From Bdellovibrio bacteriovorus (lineage in GTDB: Bacteria; Bdellovibrionota; Bdellovibrionia; Bdellovibrionales; Bdellovibrionaceae): DNA of 64,000 nt. The stretch covers positions 472,029 to 536,028 of the forward strand of contig NZ_LUKF01000001.1 in the NCBI RefSeq assembly GCF_001592755.1. Direction: 5' to 3'. The translations under genes were made by a program, and so were the position numbers. The notes beneath the pieces are model-generated. The model was not told where the DNA came from, did not search any database, and worked only from the letters and a program-made list of their open reading frames with translations. The stretch's first letter is position 1. Each line of letters opens with the position of its first letter. Positions 17,627 through 27,399 of this stretch are shown piece after piece.

Positions 17627-18724
17627 ATGGCAACAATTGATGAACTGTTCAAACTCATGGTGGAACAAGGAGCCTCCGACTTGCACATTACAAGCGGTGC
17701 ACCTCCGTATTTGCGTCTCCATGGAAACATGATTCCGTTGAACTATCGCGAATTGACGAACCAAGACGTACAAGGTTTGCTCTTCGAGATTCTTTCTGAG
17801 AAGCAGAAAAAAGCCTTTGTCGAAAAATGGGAACTGGATTTCGCTTACACTCTTTCAGGCATTGGACGTTTTCGTTGCAATATCTTTATGCAAAGAAAAG
17901 GTCTTGGCGCCGTTATGCGTATCATTCCAGAAAAAATTAAAACGGCACAAGAATTGGGTTTACCTCCAGCAGTAATGGATATGATTGATTGCGATCGTGG
18001 TTTGATCTTAGTTACGGGTCCTACGGGTTCCGGTAAATCAACAACGCTTGCAGCGATGATCCATCAGATCAACGCCACTCGTGAAGCGCACATCATCACG
18101 GTGGAAGACCCGATCGAGTTCGTGCATCCCAACTTAAAAGCCTTGGTGAATCAACGTGAAGTGGGAAGTCACACGAAAAGTTTCGCGAACGCCTTGAAAG
18201 CGGCCTTGCGTGAAGATCCAGATATCTTGCTGGTCGGTGAGTTGCGTGACTTAGAAACTATTTCGTTAGCATTAACGGCAGCGGAAACAGGTCACATCGT
18301 ATTTGGTACTCTTCACACGAACAGTGCCGCGAAAACTGTCGATCGTATCATCGACGTTTTCCCTGCAGGCCAACAACAACAAATCCGTACGATGCTAGCG
18401 GAAAGCTTGCGCGGAGTTGTCGCGCAAACACTTTTCTCGCGCGCCGATGGACAAGGTCGTGTGGCTGCTTACGAAATCATGCGTAATACAAAAGCCATCT
18501 CGAACTTGATTCGTGAAGGTAAAGTCCATCAAATCCCTTCAGCCATGCAAACAGGCTCAAGTCAGGGTATGGTGCTTTTCGAAAAATACATCGAAGACTT
18601 GGTTCGCAAAGGAAAAGTTTCTGCAGCCGATGCAAAAACTTTCTTGGGTCAAGCTGGCGGTGGAGATACGACGATTCAAGGAACTATGGCCGGAGGCTCT
18701 GCCCCACGCACCAAAGTTGGCTAA
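17627..18724 (+). CDS. pilT: Type IV pilus retraction ATPase PilT
   Basis: A 365-residue hexameric ATPase that depolymerizes type IV pili. MATIDELFKLMVEQGASDLHI begins the N-terminal PAS-like domain. Walker A is GPTGSGKST, the Asp box follows (ITVEDPIEFVH), and Walker B and His box residues are in LREDPDILLVGELRD and GHIVFGTLHT. The C-terminal AISNLIREGK resembles the AIRNLIRE motif needed for retraction. I use ATG 17627 because CCGGAG lies seven bases upstream; longer frames run back into the rng 5' end. Type IV pili are needed for prey entry in Bdellovibrio (established knowledge). Which pilT paralogue this is cannot be told here. Confidence 0.94.
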   Translation: MATIDELFKLMVEQGASDLHITSGAPPYLRLHGNMIPLNYRELTNQDVQGLLFEILSEKQKKAFVEKWELDFAYTLSGIGRFRCNIFMQRKGLGAVMRIIPEKIKTAQELGLPPAVMDMIDCDRGLILVTGPTGSGKSTTLAAMIHQINATREAHIITVEDPIEFVHPNLKALVNQREVGSHTKSFANALKAALREDPDILLVGELRDLETISLALTAAETGHIVFGTLHTNSAAKTVDRIIDVFPAGQQQQIRTMLAESLRGVVAQTLFSRADGQGRVAAYEIMRNTKAISNLIREGKVHQIPSAMQTGSSQGMVLFEKYIEDLVRKGKVSAADAKTFLGQAGGGDTTIQGTMAGGSAPRTKVG

Positions 18725-18725
18725 T

Positions 18726-19100
18726 TTAGAAATCGTAAGAAAAATGAACTATTGAGGGAGCCTTGGCAAGATTTGCCAGGGCTCTTCTGCTTTTCAACTC
18801 TTGATCAAACACATTGGAATAATCATAAGTTTTAGCTGCGGGGCGCGAGGAGTCATAAACAACGTAACCCAAGCCCGCCGCAAATCCGATCAAAGCTCCG
18901 GTCGTAATATTATTCGTGTGCTCTTCGGGTTCACCGTAGAATGAAAGTGTGCTCAGCCCCAGGATGGCTCCGCCAAGACTGGAAAACAAAACAGTGGCGA
19001 TACTTCTTTTTACCGTTCTGTCTGCTTGCGCAAAAGAAGCTGAGGAAGTGAACAAAATCACGGATGTTAATAAAACTGAGGTCCACTTCTGTGGCGTCAT
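18726..19100 (-). CDS. Small exported protein with glycine-rich hydrophobic segments
   Basis: A 124-residue product. A signal peptide (residues 1-25, ending SFAQ) is followed by two Gly/Ala-rich hydrophobic stretches (SSLGGAILGLS and TGALIGFAAGLGYVVYD) and a C-terminus that ends in FSYDF. The terminal aromatic residue is reminiscent of outer-membrane proteins, but the length is short for a barrel. Start ATG 19100 is set by GGAGG five bases upstream. It converges on pilT with one base between stops and diverges from deoC. The function is unknown. Confidence 0.75.
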   Translation of the reverse strand: MTPQKWTSVLLTSVILFTSSASFAQADRTVKRSIATVLFSSLGGAILGLSTLSFYGEPEEHTNNITTGALIGFAAGLGYVVYDSSRPAAKTYDYSNVFDQELKSRRALANLAKAPSIVHFSYDF

Positions 19101-19160
19101 GATTGCCTCCTGCAACGAACTAAGATAACTTTTCTTATTTAAACACTCTTGAGGTGCCCG

Positions 19161-19823
19161 GTGCAACTAAGTCGTTATATTGATCATACTCTTTTGAAAC
19201 CTGAAGCGCAGTTAGCGCAAATCGAAAAACTCTGTGCAGAAGCCAAAGAACACGGCTTTTTCAGCGTTTGCGTGAATACCTCCTATGTTCCAGCATGTGC
19301 GGAACTTCTGAAAGACTCTTCCGTCAAAGTTTGCTGCGTTGTCGGCTTTCCTTTGGGAGCGATGGATACAGAAAGCAAAGCTTTTGAAACTTCAACGGCT
19401 ATTAAAAACGGTGCTGGCGAAATCGATATGGTGATCCATGTCGGCGCTTTGAAAGACCGTCGCTTAGACTATGTGCGAGATGATATCAAAGCCGTCGTGA
19501 AAGCGGCGCAAGGTCGCACGGTGAAAGTGATCATCGAGACATCCCTTCTTAATAACGAAGACAAGGTGTTGGCGTGCAAAGCGGCGATGGAAGCCGGGGC
19601 TCACTTTGTGAAAACATCCACAGGATTTGGCGGTGGTGGTGCGACCGTCGATGATGTCAAACTCATGAAATCAGTTGTTGGTGATGCGCTGGAAGTAAAA
19701 GCTTCTGGTGGCATTAAAGATATCGCTCAAGCCAAAGCGATGATTGATGCAGGGGCAACTCGCTTGGGAACAAGCTCTGGAATCATCATCGTACAGGGCG
19801 GCACCGTTCAAGGAGGTTACTAA
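19161..19823 (+). CDS. deoC: Deoxyribose-phosphate aldolase
   Basis: A 220-residue class I aldolase that splits 2-deoxyribose-5-phosphate into glyceraldehyde-3-phosphate and acetaldehyde. [11 protein letters not shown] opens the TIM barrel, and the Schiff-base Lys is in HFVKTSTGF with the GGGGAT phosphate-binding turn after it. I prefer GTG 19161 (GAGG just upstream) to TTG 19149. It is first in deoC-deoA-PNP, which together take apart deoxynucleosides. The stop overlaps the deoA start (TAATG). Confidence 0.95.
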   Translation: MQLSRYIDHTLLKPEAQLAQIEKLCAEAKEHGFFSVCVNTSYVPACAELLKDSSVKVCCVVGFPLGAMDTESKAFETSTAIKNGAGEIDMVIHVGALKDRRLDYVRDDIKAVVKAAQGRTVKVIIETSLLNNEDKVLACKAAMEAGAHFVKTSTGFGGGGATVDDVKLMKSVVGDALEVKASGGIKDIAQAKAMIDAGATRLGTSSGIIIVQGGTVQGGY

Positions 19824-21142
19824 TGGCATTTCTTCCGGCAGAAATTATTAAAGCGAAGCGCAACGGTCGCGAACTTTCTTACGACGAGATCAATGAATTT
19901 ATTCTAGGATATGCGCGCGGTCAGATTCCTGATTATCAAATGTCGGCGCTTTTGATGGCGACCTTTTTTAAGGGCATGACGACGGAGGAAACTCTCTCAC
20001 TCACGAAAGCCATGCTTCACTCTGGTGAAGTTGTGGATTTTTCTTCCGTACCGGGATTTAAAGTCGATAAACACTCTACTGGCGGCGTGGGTGATAAGAC
20101 CAGTTTGATCCTTGGTCCCATCGTTGCCGCAGCTGGTGTGCCCGTACCGATGATCTCCGGCCGCGGCTTAGGCCATACCGGTGGAACTTTAGATAAGCTT
20201 GAATCTATTCCTGGATTCAATACGCAAAAATCTTTGCCTGAATTCGTAGAGCTTGTTCGCAAACATGCGATTTGTTTTATCGGTCAAACAAAAGAAATCT
20301 GCCCTGCGGATAAAAAGATCTATGCTCTTCGTGACGTGACGGCGACAGTGGAAAGCCTTCCACTGATTTGTGCTTCTATCATGTCTAAGAAATTGGCCGA
20401 AGGCATTGATGGTTTGGTGCTGGACGTGAAGTTCGGCTCTGGCGCTTTCATGAAAACTCCAGCCTTAGCAGAAGAACTCGCTTTGAATTTGATGGCGATT
20501 GCTAAAGGTTATGGAAAGAAAGTTACATCTTTGCTAACGAATATGGACCAACCCTTGGGTCGCTTTGCCGGAAATTCTTTGGAAGTCGAAGAATGCGTTG
20601 CAATCATGAAGAATGAAAAGTTCATGGGGCCGGGTGGTTACGATCTTTATGAGGACACGCGCGAACTCAGCCTTCAGCTTTCTGCTCACATGCTGCTTTT
20701 GGCAGGAGTTGGCCGCACGGCTGAAGAATCTTATAAAATTGCCTTAGATATGCTGACTTCAGGAAAGGCGATGGCGAAGTTTGAAGAGCTTTGCGGGATC
20801 CATGGCGGAAATCTGAAAGCCCTTCCAAAACCACAACACAAAATGACTATTACCGCAGAAAAGGCCGGTTATGTGCACGGCTTCCACACAGAAAGCATTG
20901 GTATTGCGGGCATTATTATTAAAGCCGGACGTGCACAGACCACCGACGTGATCGCGCCTACAGCCGGGATAGAATTTCATGTTAAAGTCGGCGACGAAGT
21001 GAAGGCTGGCGACACTGTGTTCACGTTGCACGGCGATGACAAAGACTTGCTGCAATCGGCAGTTCCCCTGTTGAAATCAGCGGTGAATATTTCCTTGCCA
21101 AAAATTGCAAAGCCTAGTTTGATACTGAAGACTTTGAGCTAA
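19823..21142 (+). CDS. deoA: Thymidine/pyrimidine-nucleoside phosphorylase
   Basis: A 439-residue enzyme releasing pyrimidine bases from (deoxy)nucleosides by phosphorolysis. KHSTGGVGDKTSL and SGRGLGHTGGTLDKLE are the family signature and phosphate site. The C-terminal third is the usual alpha/beta lobe (GYVHGFHTESIGIA, then a DVIAPTAGIEFHVKVGDEV-type domain). The length is normal. The gene overlaps deoC by one base and is followed by the purine phosphorylase after 27 bases. Confidence 0.95.
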   Translation: MAFLPAEIIKAKRNGRELSYDEINEFILGYARGQIPDYQMSALLMATFFKGMTTEETLSLTKAMLHSGEVVDFSSVPGFKVDKHSTGGVGDKTSLILGPIVAAAGVPVPMISGRGLGHTGGTLDKLESIPGFNTQKSLPEFVELVRKHAICFIGQTKEICPADKKIYALRDVTATVESLPLICASIMSKKLAEGIDGLVLDVKFGSGAFMKTPALAEELALNLMAIAKGYGKKVTSLLTNMDQPLGRFAGNSLEVEECVAIMKNEKFMGPGGYDLYEDTRELSLQLSAHMLLLAGVGRTAEESYKIALDMLTSGKAMAKFEELCGIHGGNLKALPKPQHKMTITAEKAGYVHGFHTESIGIAGIIIKAGRAQTTDVIAPTAGIEFHVKVGDEVKAGDTVFTLHGDDKDLLQSAVPLLKSAVNISLPKIAKPSLILKTLS

Positions 21143-21169
21143 TACTCGAGGGACGCAGAGGAGAAAATT

Positions 21170-21985
21170 TTGGTATTAAATAAGCTTCAAGAAACCATCA
21201 CCTATATCCGTACTAAAACTTCGGCTAAACCGAAGATCGGTGTTGTTTTAGGTTCCGGTCTTGGTGCTTTCGTGAAGGATGTGGAAGTTGAAATCACACT
21301 TCCTTACAAAGACATCCCGCACTTTTCTCCCCCGACAGTTGAAGGCCACTCTGGAAATTTGATTTTCGGTAAAGTGAACGGTCAACAGATTGTGATTCTT
21401 CAAGGTCGCAATCATTATTACGAAGGACACAGCATGGAAAGTGTTGTGTTCCCTACTCGTACATTAGCGATGTTGGGTATTGAAACTTTGATCCTGACAA
21501 ACTCTGCCGGTGGTTTTGGCGAAAACATGCAAGCTGGTGACTTCATGATTATTGAAGATCACATCAACTTGATGGGTACGAATCCCTTGATGGGCCCGAA
21601 CATTAAAGAACTGGGTCCTCGTTTCCCTGATATGACAGAAGCTTATGACAAGCGTTTGATCTCTATCATGGAGCAAGTTTTGTTAAAGCAAGGCACACGC
21701 TTTCACAAAGGTGTTTACTGTGGCGTGAGTGGCCCTACTTATGAAACGCCTTCTGAAGTCCGTTACTTGAAACTTATTGGCGGCAAAGCTGTCGGTATGA
21801 GTACGGTTCCAGAAACAATTGCAGCAAACCACTTGGGTCTTCGCGTGGCGGCTTTAAGCTGTATCACGAATTTGGCGGCGGGAATTTCATCGCAAAAACT
21901 TTCGCACGATGAAGTGACTGAGACCGCAAAACGTGTCGAAATTCAGTTTTTATCTTTCCTAAAAGAATTTATCGGACAGATCTAA
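21170..21985 (+). CDS. punA: Purine-nucleoside phosphorylase (trimeric type)
   Basis: A 271-residue enzyme that phosphorolyses purine (deoxy)nucleosides. It has VVLGSGLG, HSGNLIFG, GRNHYYEGH, TNSAGGF and VGMSTVPE, all typical of the PNP/MTAP family of the trimeric low-molecular-mass class. The start is TTG 21170, supported by GAGGAG seven bases upstream. With deoC and deoA it completes a pathway from deoxynucleosides to bases, glyceraldehyde-3-phosphate and acetaldehyde. In a predator this would draw on prey DNA (inference). Confidence 0.92.
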   Translation: MVLNKLQETITYIRTKTSAKPKIGVVLGSGLGAFVKDVEVEITLPYKDIPHFSPPTVEGHSGNLIFGKVNGQQIVILQGRNHYYEGHSMESVVFPTRTLAMLGIETLILTNSAGGFGENMQAGDFMIIEDHINLMGTNPLMGPNIKELGPRFPDMTEAYDKRLISIMEQVLLKQGTRFHKGVYCGVSGPTYETPSEVRYLKLIGGKAVGMSTVPETIAANHLGLRVAALSCITNLAAGISSQKLSHDEVTETAKRVEIQFLSFLKEFIGQI

Positions 21986-22130
21986 ATCAGGTCTTATTTC
22001 CCTACAAAACATGAGGCTTCTTAATGTCATTATTTAGTGACTGTGGAGCCGTAATTTTTCAGCACTAGGCTTACCTTTAGATCCTTGGGTCCAGGTCCAG
22101 TTTAAACCGTTCTAGCCTCAAATTAAGACA

Positions 22131-22136
22131 TATAAT
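22131..22136 (+). promoter_or_regulatory. Consensus -10 element upstream of the subtilase gene
   Basis: A perfect TATAAT lies 79 bases before ATG 22215. No good -35 is found 16-18 bases upstream (CGTTCT only), so recognition may need an activator. The whole 21986-22214 gap otherwise holds no ORF or strong hairpin. Confidence 0.35.
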
Positions 22137-22214
22137 TACCGAAGAGCTAACCGATTGGGCCAACCGATTGCGTCTCACTAATAGGGACCAGGATGGCCCG
22201 CACAGGGAGTGAAC

Positions 22215-23444
22215 ATGGATGTTCAAAAAATTCTCTCGGCGGTTGTCTGCATCTTCGTATTAGCATCTTGTGGCAACAAATCGCCTAGCACCGTATTTCC
22301 GGAAAATGGAGCGATGGACTCGAGCGCATGCACGGGCCAAGCAATCCAGAATAAATTCATCGTCCAATGGGAAGATGGAAAATTTACGGTGGAACAGGCC
22401 GCAAACGCTGACGAATTTACGAAAAATTTTATCGAGCCACAGCTAGAGAAGATCCGCTATGTGGAGTTCGACCGTCAAATTCAAACATCTAAAACTGATG
22501 AAATTCAAGCCAATGCCTATTCCGATAGTTGGGGGCAGACAAAGATAGGTGCGCCTTCTTTGTGGGCTCAAGGCATTCAAGGACAGAATGTTAAAATCGC
22601 CGTTGTTGATGCGTTCGTCGACACAAGCCATCCGCAAATCAAACCGCGTATTGCTGTGAACACGGCAGAGATTCCCAATAATGGCAAAGACGATGACGGT
22701 AACGGCATTGTTGATGACTATTATGGAGCTTCATTTGTCTCTATTCCAAATAACAATCCAACACCCAGCTCGCATGGAACTCATGTGGCAGGTATTATCG
22801 CTGCGGACGAACGCTATGGTTCTGTCCAAGGTGTCGCTCCTCGATCGCAACTGATTCCTGCGCAATTTATTGCCAATGATGGTGGTGGTTCGTTAGGTGA
22901 TGCGGTTCTGGCTTTGCAATACTCGGCTTCGCGTGGAGCTAAAATTATTAACGCAAGCTGGGGTGGAGCTCCGTGTGTGGCTTCTCTAAGAAATGCCTTC
23001 GTTGAACTTCAAGGAAAAGGCATCTTAGTTATTGTTGCCGCTGGTAATGATGGACGTGATGTCGATGTTTACCCTGAGTTCCCCGCTTCATTTGGTTTAG
23101 CAAATCAAATCACAGTCGCTGCTTCTTCGGTGTCTGATTTCATGACCTCTTGGTCAAACAGTGGATTCAATCTTGTTCACGTCGCGGCTCCGGGAGAAAG
23201 AATTCTAAGTACGGTTCCTGGTAACTCGACAGCTTATATGGACGGCACAAGCATGGCAGCTCCGATGGTTTCTGGTGCGGCAGCGCTTTTGTGGAGTGCT
23301 CGCCCGACCGCTTCGGCAGCGCAAATTAAGCAGTCGATTTTGCAGTCCGTCGATGTCGTTCCAGGACACGAATTTAAAGTAAAAACTCAAGGACGCATTA
23401 ACGTAGAAAAGGCGTTTGAAGTCTTAAAGCAGTTAGTTCCATAA
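22215..23444 (+). CDS. Subtilisin-family (S8) serine protease lipoprotein
   Basis: A 409-residue protease. The signal peptide ends with lipobox LASC (C19), so it is lipid-anchored. Catalytic residues are visible in order: Asp in AVVDAFVDTSHP, His in SSHGTHVAGI, the oxyanion Asn region NASWGG, and Ser in GTSMAAPMVSG. A pro-like region of about 95 residues precedes the catalytic domain. The insertion DDDGNGIVDDYYG is common in calcium-binding secreted subtilases. I choose ATG 22215 (GGGAG five bases upstream) over GTG 22209. It is a single gene in the surface hydrolase group. Confidence 0.93.
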   Translation: MDVQKILSAVVCIFVLASCGNKSPSTVFPENGAMDSSACTGQAIQNKFIVQWEDGKFTVEQAANADEFTKNFIEPQLEKIRYVEFDRQIQTSKTDEIQANAYSDSWGQTKIGAPSLWAQGIQGQNVKIAVVDAFVDTSHPQIKPRIAVNTAEIPNNGKDDDGNGIVDDYYGASFVSIPNNNPTPSSHGTHVAGIIAADERYGSVQGVAPRSQLIPAQFIANDGGGSLGDAVLALQYSASRGAKIINASWGGAPCVASLRNAFVELQGKGILVIVAAGNDGRDVDVYPEFPASFGLANQITVAASSVSDFMTSWSNSGFNLVHVAAPGERILSTVPGNSTAYMDGTSMAAPMVSGAAALLWSARPTASAAQIKQSILQSVDVVPGHEFKVKTQGRINVEKAFEVLKQLVP

Positions 23445-23467
23445 ATTCAATAACATAGCCTCAATCG

Positions 23468-23505
23468 CGCGTCGCATAAATAGTAGGCGGCGCGTCTCTA
23501 ATTTT
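23468..23505 (+). terminator. Weak terminator after the subtilase gene
   Basis: CGCGTCGC pairs with GCGGCGCG (one G-T pair) around an 11-base loop and is followed by a loose T-rich tail. This is plausible but not strong. Confidence 0.45.
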
Positions 23506-23582
23506 AAGGTGATTCCTAACAACCTCATGATAGATTGGTCCCTTGTTTTTTAAGGGTCTTCCCCTTCATAAAAAGGAATCAT

Positions 23583-25151
23583 ATGAGCACAGAAATTTCA
23601 TCTGGCATTCAAGCTCGCCTCAACGATCTTGAAAAACGTAATGAAGCTGCAATGGCCGGTGGTGGCGCTGCACGTATTGCGAAACACAAACAAGGTGGAC
23701 GTCTTACTGCCCGCGAAAGAATTGATGTTCTTGTCGATCCAGGCAGCTTTGTCGAGATGGACCGTTTTGTTACTCACCGTTGTACTAATTTCGGTATGGA
23801 TAAAACTGTTGTTCCTGGTGACGGTGTTATCACTGGTTACGGTCGTATCAACGGCAAACTCGTTTATGTCTCTTCTCAAGATTTCACTGTCATCGGTGGA
23901 TCTATGTCGCGCACTCAAGCTAATAAAATCTGTAAAGTGATGGATTTGGCGATGAAAAATGGTGCGCCTTTTATCTCTATCAACGACTCCGGCGGAGCTC
24001 GTATCCAAGAAGGTATTGAATCCTTGGGTGGTTACGCGGACATCTTCACTCGCAATACAATGGCTTCTGGATTGATCCCGCAAATCACGGCGATCATGGG
24101 CCCTTGTGCGGGTGGTGCCGTTTACTCCCCTTCCATCACTGATTTTGTCTTCATGGTTAAAAACACAAGCTATATGTTTGTGACAGGCCCTGACGTTATT
24201 AAGACTGTGACTCACGAAGAAGTGACGAAAGAAGACTTGGGTGGCGCAACGACTCACTCTGCGAAATCAGGTGTGGCTCACTTCGCAGCCGAAGATGACA
24301 AGCACTGCTTGTTGTTGATTCGTGAATTGATGAACTTCCTTCCTTCAAATAATTTGGATGATGCTCCCGTTCTTCCGACGAATGATCGTCCGGACCGCGT
24401 GACTGAATCTTTGAATACATTGATTCCAGAAAATCCAAAAAAACCTTATGACATGTTGGGTGTTATCACTGAGTGTGTGGATGAAGGTTACTTCCTTGAG
24501 GTTCATAAGCACTTCGCGCAAAACGTGATCGTGGGTTTTGCACGCTTCAACGGACGCCCTGTAGGTATCGTCGCAAATCAGCCGAACGTACTTGCAGGTT
24601 GCTTGAATATCGAAGCTTCTCGTAAAGCGGCTCGTTTCATCCGTTTCTGTGATGCTTTCAACATTCCTATCGTTTCTTTCGTCGACGTTCCGGGCTTCTT
24701 GCCGGGTAAAGACCAAGAGTGGAACGGTATCATCACTCACGGTGCAAAACTTCTTTACGCTTATGCCGAAGCGACTGTGCCTAAGATCACGATCATCACT
24801 CGTAAAGCTTACGGTGGTGCTTACATCGTCATGGGCTCTAAACTTCTTCGTTCTGACGTGAATCTTGCTTACCCATCTGCGGAAATCGCGGTGATGGGTG
24901 CTGAAGGTGCCGTTAGCATCATCAGCCGCGAAGAGATCTCGAAAGCTAAAGATCCTGTCGCAGAAAAAGCTCGCCTCACAGCAGAGTACGAAGCGAAGTT
25001 CAGCAATCCATATGTTTCTGCAGAACTTGGATACACAGATGAAGTGATCGAGCCAGCTATGACTCGTAAACGCATCATTGATTCACTCGAGATGTTGAAA
25101 CATAAACGCGACATTATGCCGGCTAAAAAGCACGGAAATATTCCTCTTTAA
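23583..25151 (+). CDS. pccB: Acyl-CoA carboxylase carboxyltransferase (beta) subunit
   Basis: A 522-residue carboxyltransferase of the propionyl/methylmalonyl/methylcrotonyl-CoA carboxylase group. Two crotonase-like halves are visible: [13 protein letters not shown] and [11 protein letters not shown] in the first, and [10 protein letters not shown] with [13 protein letters not shown] in the second. These carry the two oxyanion holes that bind acyl-CoA and biotin. Start ATG 23583 is set by AAGGA. It is followed directly by biotin carboxylase and biotin carrier genes, so the operon encodes the whole enzyme. The true acyl-CoA substrate cannot be fixed by eye; propionyl-CoA is the likeliest. Confidence 0.9.
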   Translation: MSTEISSGIQARLNDLEKRNEAAMAGGGAARIAKHKQGGRLTARERIDVLVDPGSFVEMDRFVTHRCTNFGMDKTVVPGDGVITGYGRINGKLVYVSSQDFTVIGGSMSRTQANKICKVMDLAMKNGAPFISINDSGGARIQEGIESLGGYADIFTRNTMASGLIPQITAIMGPCAGGAVYSPSITDFVFMVKNTSYMFVTGPDVIKTVTHEEVTKEDLGGATTHSAKSGVAHFAAEDDKHCLLLIRELMNFLPSNNLDDAPVLPTNDRPDRVTESLNTLIPENPKKPYDMLGVITECVDEGYFLEVHKHFAQNVIVGFARFNGRPVGIVANQPNVLAGCLNIEASRKAARFIRFCDAFNIPIVSFVDVPGFLPGKDQEWNGIITHGAKLLYAYAEATVPKITIITRKAYGGAYIVMGSKLLRSDVNLAYPSAEIAVMGAEGAVSIISREEISKAKDPVAEKARLTAEYEAKFSNPYVSAELGYTDEVIEPAMTRKRIIDSLEMLKHKRDIMPAKKHGNIPL

Positions 25152-25175
25152 TGAGAGAGTGAAGGAAAGCTTTAT

Positions 25176-26678
25176 ATGGCATTATTTAAAAAAATTCTGA
25201 TTGCGAACCGTGGAGAAATCGCTATCCGTATCACTCGCGCTTGTCGTGAGTTGGGTATCGGATCTGTTGCGGTTTTCTCTGATGCGGATCGTGACAGTCT
25301 TCACGTTTTCTTGGCGGATGAGGCTTATCACATTGGGCCTTCTCCTTCGAAAGAAAGCTATTTGAACTACAAAAAAATCATCGAAGTGGCAAAACAAGCT
25401 GGCGTGGATGCGATTCACCCGGGTTACGGTTTTCTTTCTGAAAACACTGTTTTTGCCAAAGCTTTGGAAGAAGCGGGCATTACATTCATCGGCCCTACGG
25501 TTTCTAATATTGAATCCATGGGTGATAAGCTTTCAGCAAAAGCCTTGATGAAAAAAGCCGGTGTTCCGACGGTTCCAGGCAGTGACGGCGGTGTTGAGAC
25601 GGTCGAGCAGGCGCAAGCTATTGCTGAAAAAATCGGTCTACCTGTCATCATCAAAGCCTCTGCCGGTGGTGGTGGTAAAGGGATGCGTGTTGTTCGTAAG
25701 ATGGATGAACTTGAAAGTGCGTTCCGTGCGTGCCGCTCTGAAGGTCAGAACTATTTCGCAGATCCTACCGTGTACATCGAAAAATTCATCAACGATCCAA
25801 AACACATCGAGATTCAAGTGTTCGGCGATCAACACGGCAACCACGTTCACTTGTTTGAGCGTGAGTGCTCGGTTCAACGTCGTCACCAAAAGATCATTGA
25901 AGAATGTCCATCCCCTTCAGTGCCGAACGATGTTCGTTTGCGCATGGGTGATGCGGCTGTTCGCGCAGCTAAGCAGATCAATTACGTGGGTGCGGGTACT
26001 ATCGAATTCATTTTCGATAACACGACAAAGGAATTCTACTTCATGGAGATGAACACTCGTCTTCAAGTAGAACACCCGATCACTGAAATCGTGACTGGTT
26101 TTGACTTAGTAAAAGAACAAATCAATGTAGCGGCCGGCAGACCTCTTTCTTTCAAACAGGAAGATATCAAACAAAAAGGTCATGCGATCGAAGCGCGTAT
26201 CTGTGCTGAAGATCCTATCACGTATAAACCTCACCCTGGTGTGATTCGCGCTTGTCGCCATCCGCAAGGTCCGTTCATGCGCGTGGATTCTTACGCATAT
26301 CCTGGTTACGAAGTTCCTATCTTCTATGACCCAATGATCGCGAAAGTCATCACTTGGGGTGATAAGCGTGACGAAGCTATCGATAGAATGCAGCGTGCGT
26401 TGTCAGAGTTTGTTCTAACCGGAATTAAAACCAACATCGTTCTTCATAAAACGATCTTGGATCATCCGAAATTCCGCGATGGATCTTATACGACTCAGTT
26501 TATTGAAAAGAACTTTGAAGTGATCGAACCACAGCTCTTTAAAGAAGTTGAAGATCCGGTGTTTTTGATTGCAGCGGCTATCACTGCTTACAATGACCGT
26601 AAATCCAAAGATGTTCGTCAGTTGAACCTGACTTCAAACTGGAAACGCGTCGGTCGTAAACTTCAATTAAGGACGTAA
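25176..26678 (+). CDS. Biotin carboxylase subunit
   Basis: A 500-residue ATP-grasp enzyme that carboxylates biotin with bicarbonate. KKILIANRGEIAIRI opens the protein. HPGYGFLSEN, KASAGGGGKGMRVV (glycine-rich ATP loop) and FMEMNTRLQVEHPITE are the family signatures. The C-terminal part stops where the biotin carrier domain of a fused alpha subunit would begin; that domain is encoded separately by the next gene, one base downstream. It belongs with pccB rather than with the essential acetyl-CoA carboxylase, by operon. Confidence 0.92.
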   Translation: MALFKKILIANRGEIAIRITRACRELGIGSVAVFSDADRDSLHVFLADEAYHIGPSPSKESYLNYKKIIEVAKQAGVDAIHPGYGFLSENTVFAKALEEAGITFIGPTVSNIESMGDKLSAKALMKKAGVPTVPGSDGGVETVEQAQAIAEKIGLPVIIKASAGGGGKGMRVVRKMDELESAFRACRSEGQNYFADPTVYIEKFINDPKHIEIQVFGDQHGNHVHLFERECSVQRRHQKIIEECPSPSVPNDVRLRMGDAAVRAAKQINYVGAGTIEFIFDNTTKEFYFMEMNTRLQVEHPITEIVTGFDLVKEQINVAAGRPLSFKQEDIKQKGHAIEARICAEDPITYKPHPGVIRACRHPQGPFMRVDSYAYPGYEVPIFYDPMIAKVITWGDKRDEAIDRMQRALSEFVLTGIKTNIVLHKTILDHPKFRDGSYTTQFIEKNFEVIEPQLFKEVEDPVFLIAAAITAYNDRKSKDVRQLNLTSNWKRVGRKLQLRT

Positions 26679-26679
26679 C

Positions 26680-27207
26680 ATGTATTTTGAAGCAGAACTT
26701 AACGGCAAAAAATATAAAGTCGACGTGACTGAACAGCGCTCTACTTGGAAAGTTTCTTTACAAGAAGAAGGTAAAAACTGGCTTCACTACGACATTTCTA
26801 AACGTGACTTTAAAGAGGCCGAGCAATACATCAGCTTCCTTTTTGAAGGGAAATCTTACTTGATTGACGTGATCGGGCAAGACACTGAATACACTGTGTT
26901 TACTCGTAACTCATTCCGTACAATCAAGGTGTTCAATGATGAAATGCTTCTGCATGAATCTTTGAAAAAGGGCGGCAACTTCGGCGCCGACCAAGAGCTG
27001 AAATCCGGCATGCCTGGTAAGATCATCGAGATCTTTGCAAAAGAAGGCGAAATCGTTAAAGCCAATAAGCCGCTTCTAATTATGGAAGCGATGAAAATGG
27101 AAAACGAAATGCGCGCCACTCGCGACGTGAAGATCAAAGAAATCAAAGTTAAGCAAGGCGACTCGGTTGAATCCGGGGCTGTGTTGATTAAGTTTGAAGA
27201 GCCTTAG
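26680..27207 (+). CDS. Biotin carboxyl carrier protein of the acyl-CoA carboxylase
   Basis: A 175-residue protein. The last 70 residues form a biotinyl domain with the modified Lys in the MEAMKMEN motif. The first 100 residues look like the beta-rich BT domain that links BC to the carboxyltransferase in fused alpha subunits. The start lies one base after the biotin carboxylase stop, so BC and this protein look like one alpha subunit split in two. A good terminator follows. Confidence 0.9.
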   Translation: MYFEAELNGKKYKVDVTEQRSTWKVSLQEEGKNWLHYDISKRDFKEAEQYISFLFEGKSYLIDVIGQDTEYTVFTRNSFRTIKVFNDEMLLHESLKKGGNFGADQELKSGMPGKIIEIFAKEGEIVKANKPLLIMEAMKMENEMRATRDVKIKEIKVKQGDSVESGAVLIKFEEP

Positions 27208-27219
27208 GGCTTAAAGAAA

Positions 27220-27245
27220 AAGGGGCTGATGAAGCCCCTTTTTTG
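27220..27245 (+). terminator. Terminator of the acyl-CoA carboxylase operon
   Basis: AAGGGGCT pairs with AGCCCCTT around GATGA, followed by six Ts. Confidence 0.9.
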
Positions 27246-27399
27246 TTAGAATTTGATTGTATTTCTGAGCAGAGAATTAGGTCTATTAACTTCAACTGGT
27301 GAATCTGAGTTTTGGTTCTGACCATTAACCAACAATCCCTTTGTGCCGATGCGCCAGCAGTAGGGAGAGCATGTGCGCAAATATCCTACCGTTGCTCTA

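Noticed and set aside
23540-23556. CCCTT/AAGGG stem before pccB as a terminator or riboswitch
   Set aside because: Five base pairs with a T-rich loop and no T tail; too weak to support either call.
23598-24257. 219-residue antisense ORF under pccB
   Set aside because: It is a mirror of codon bias in the real gene; its protein has no recognisable segment or ribosome site.
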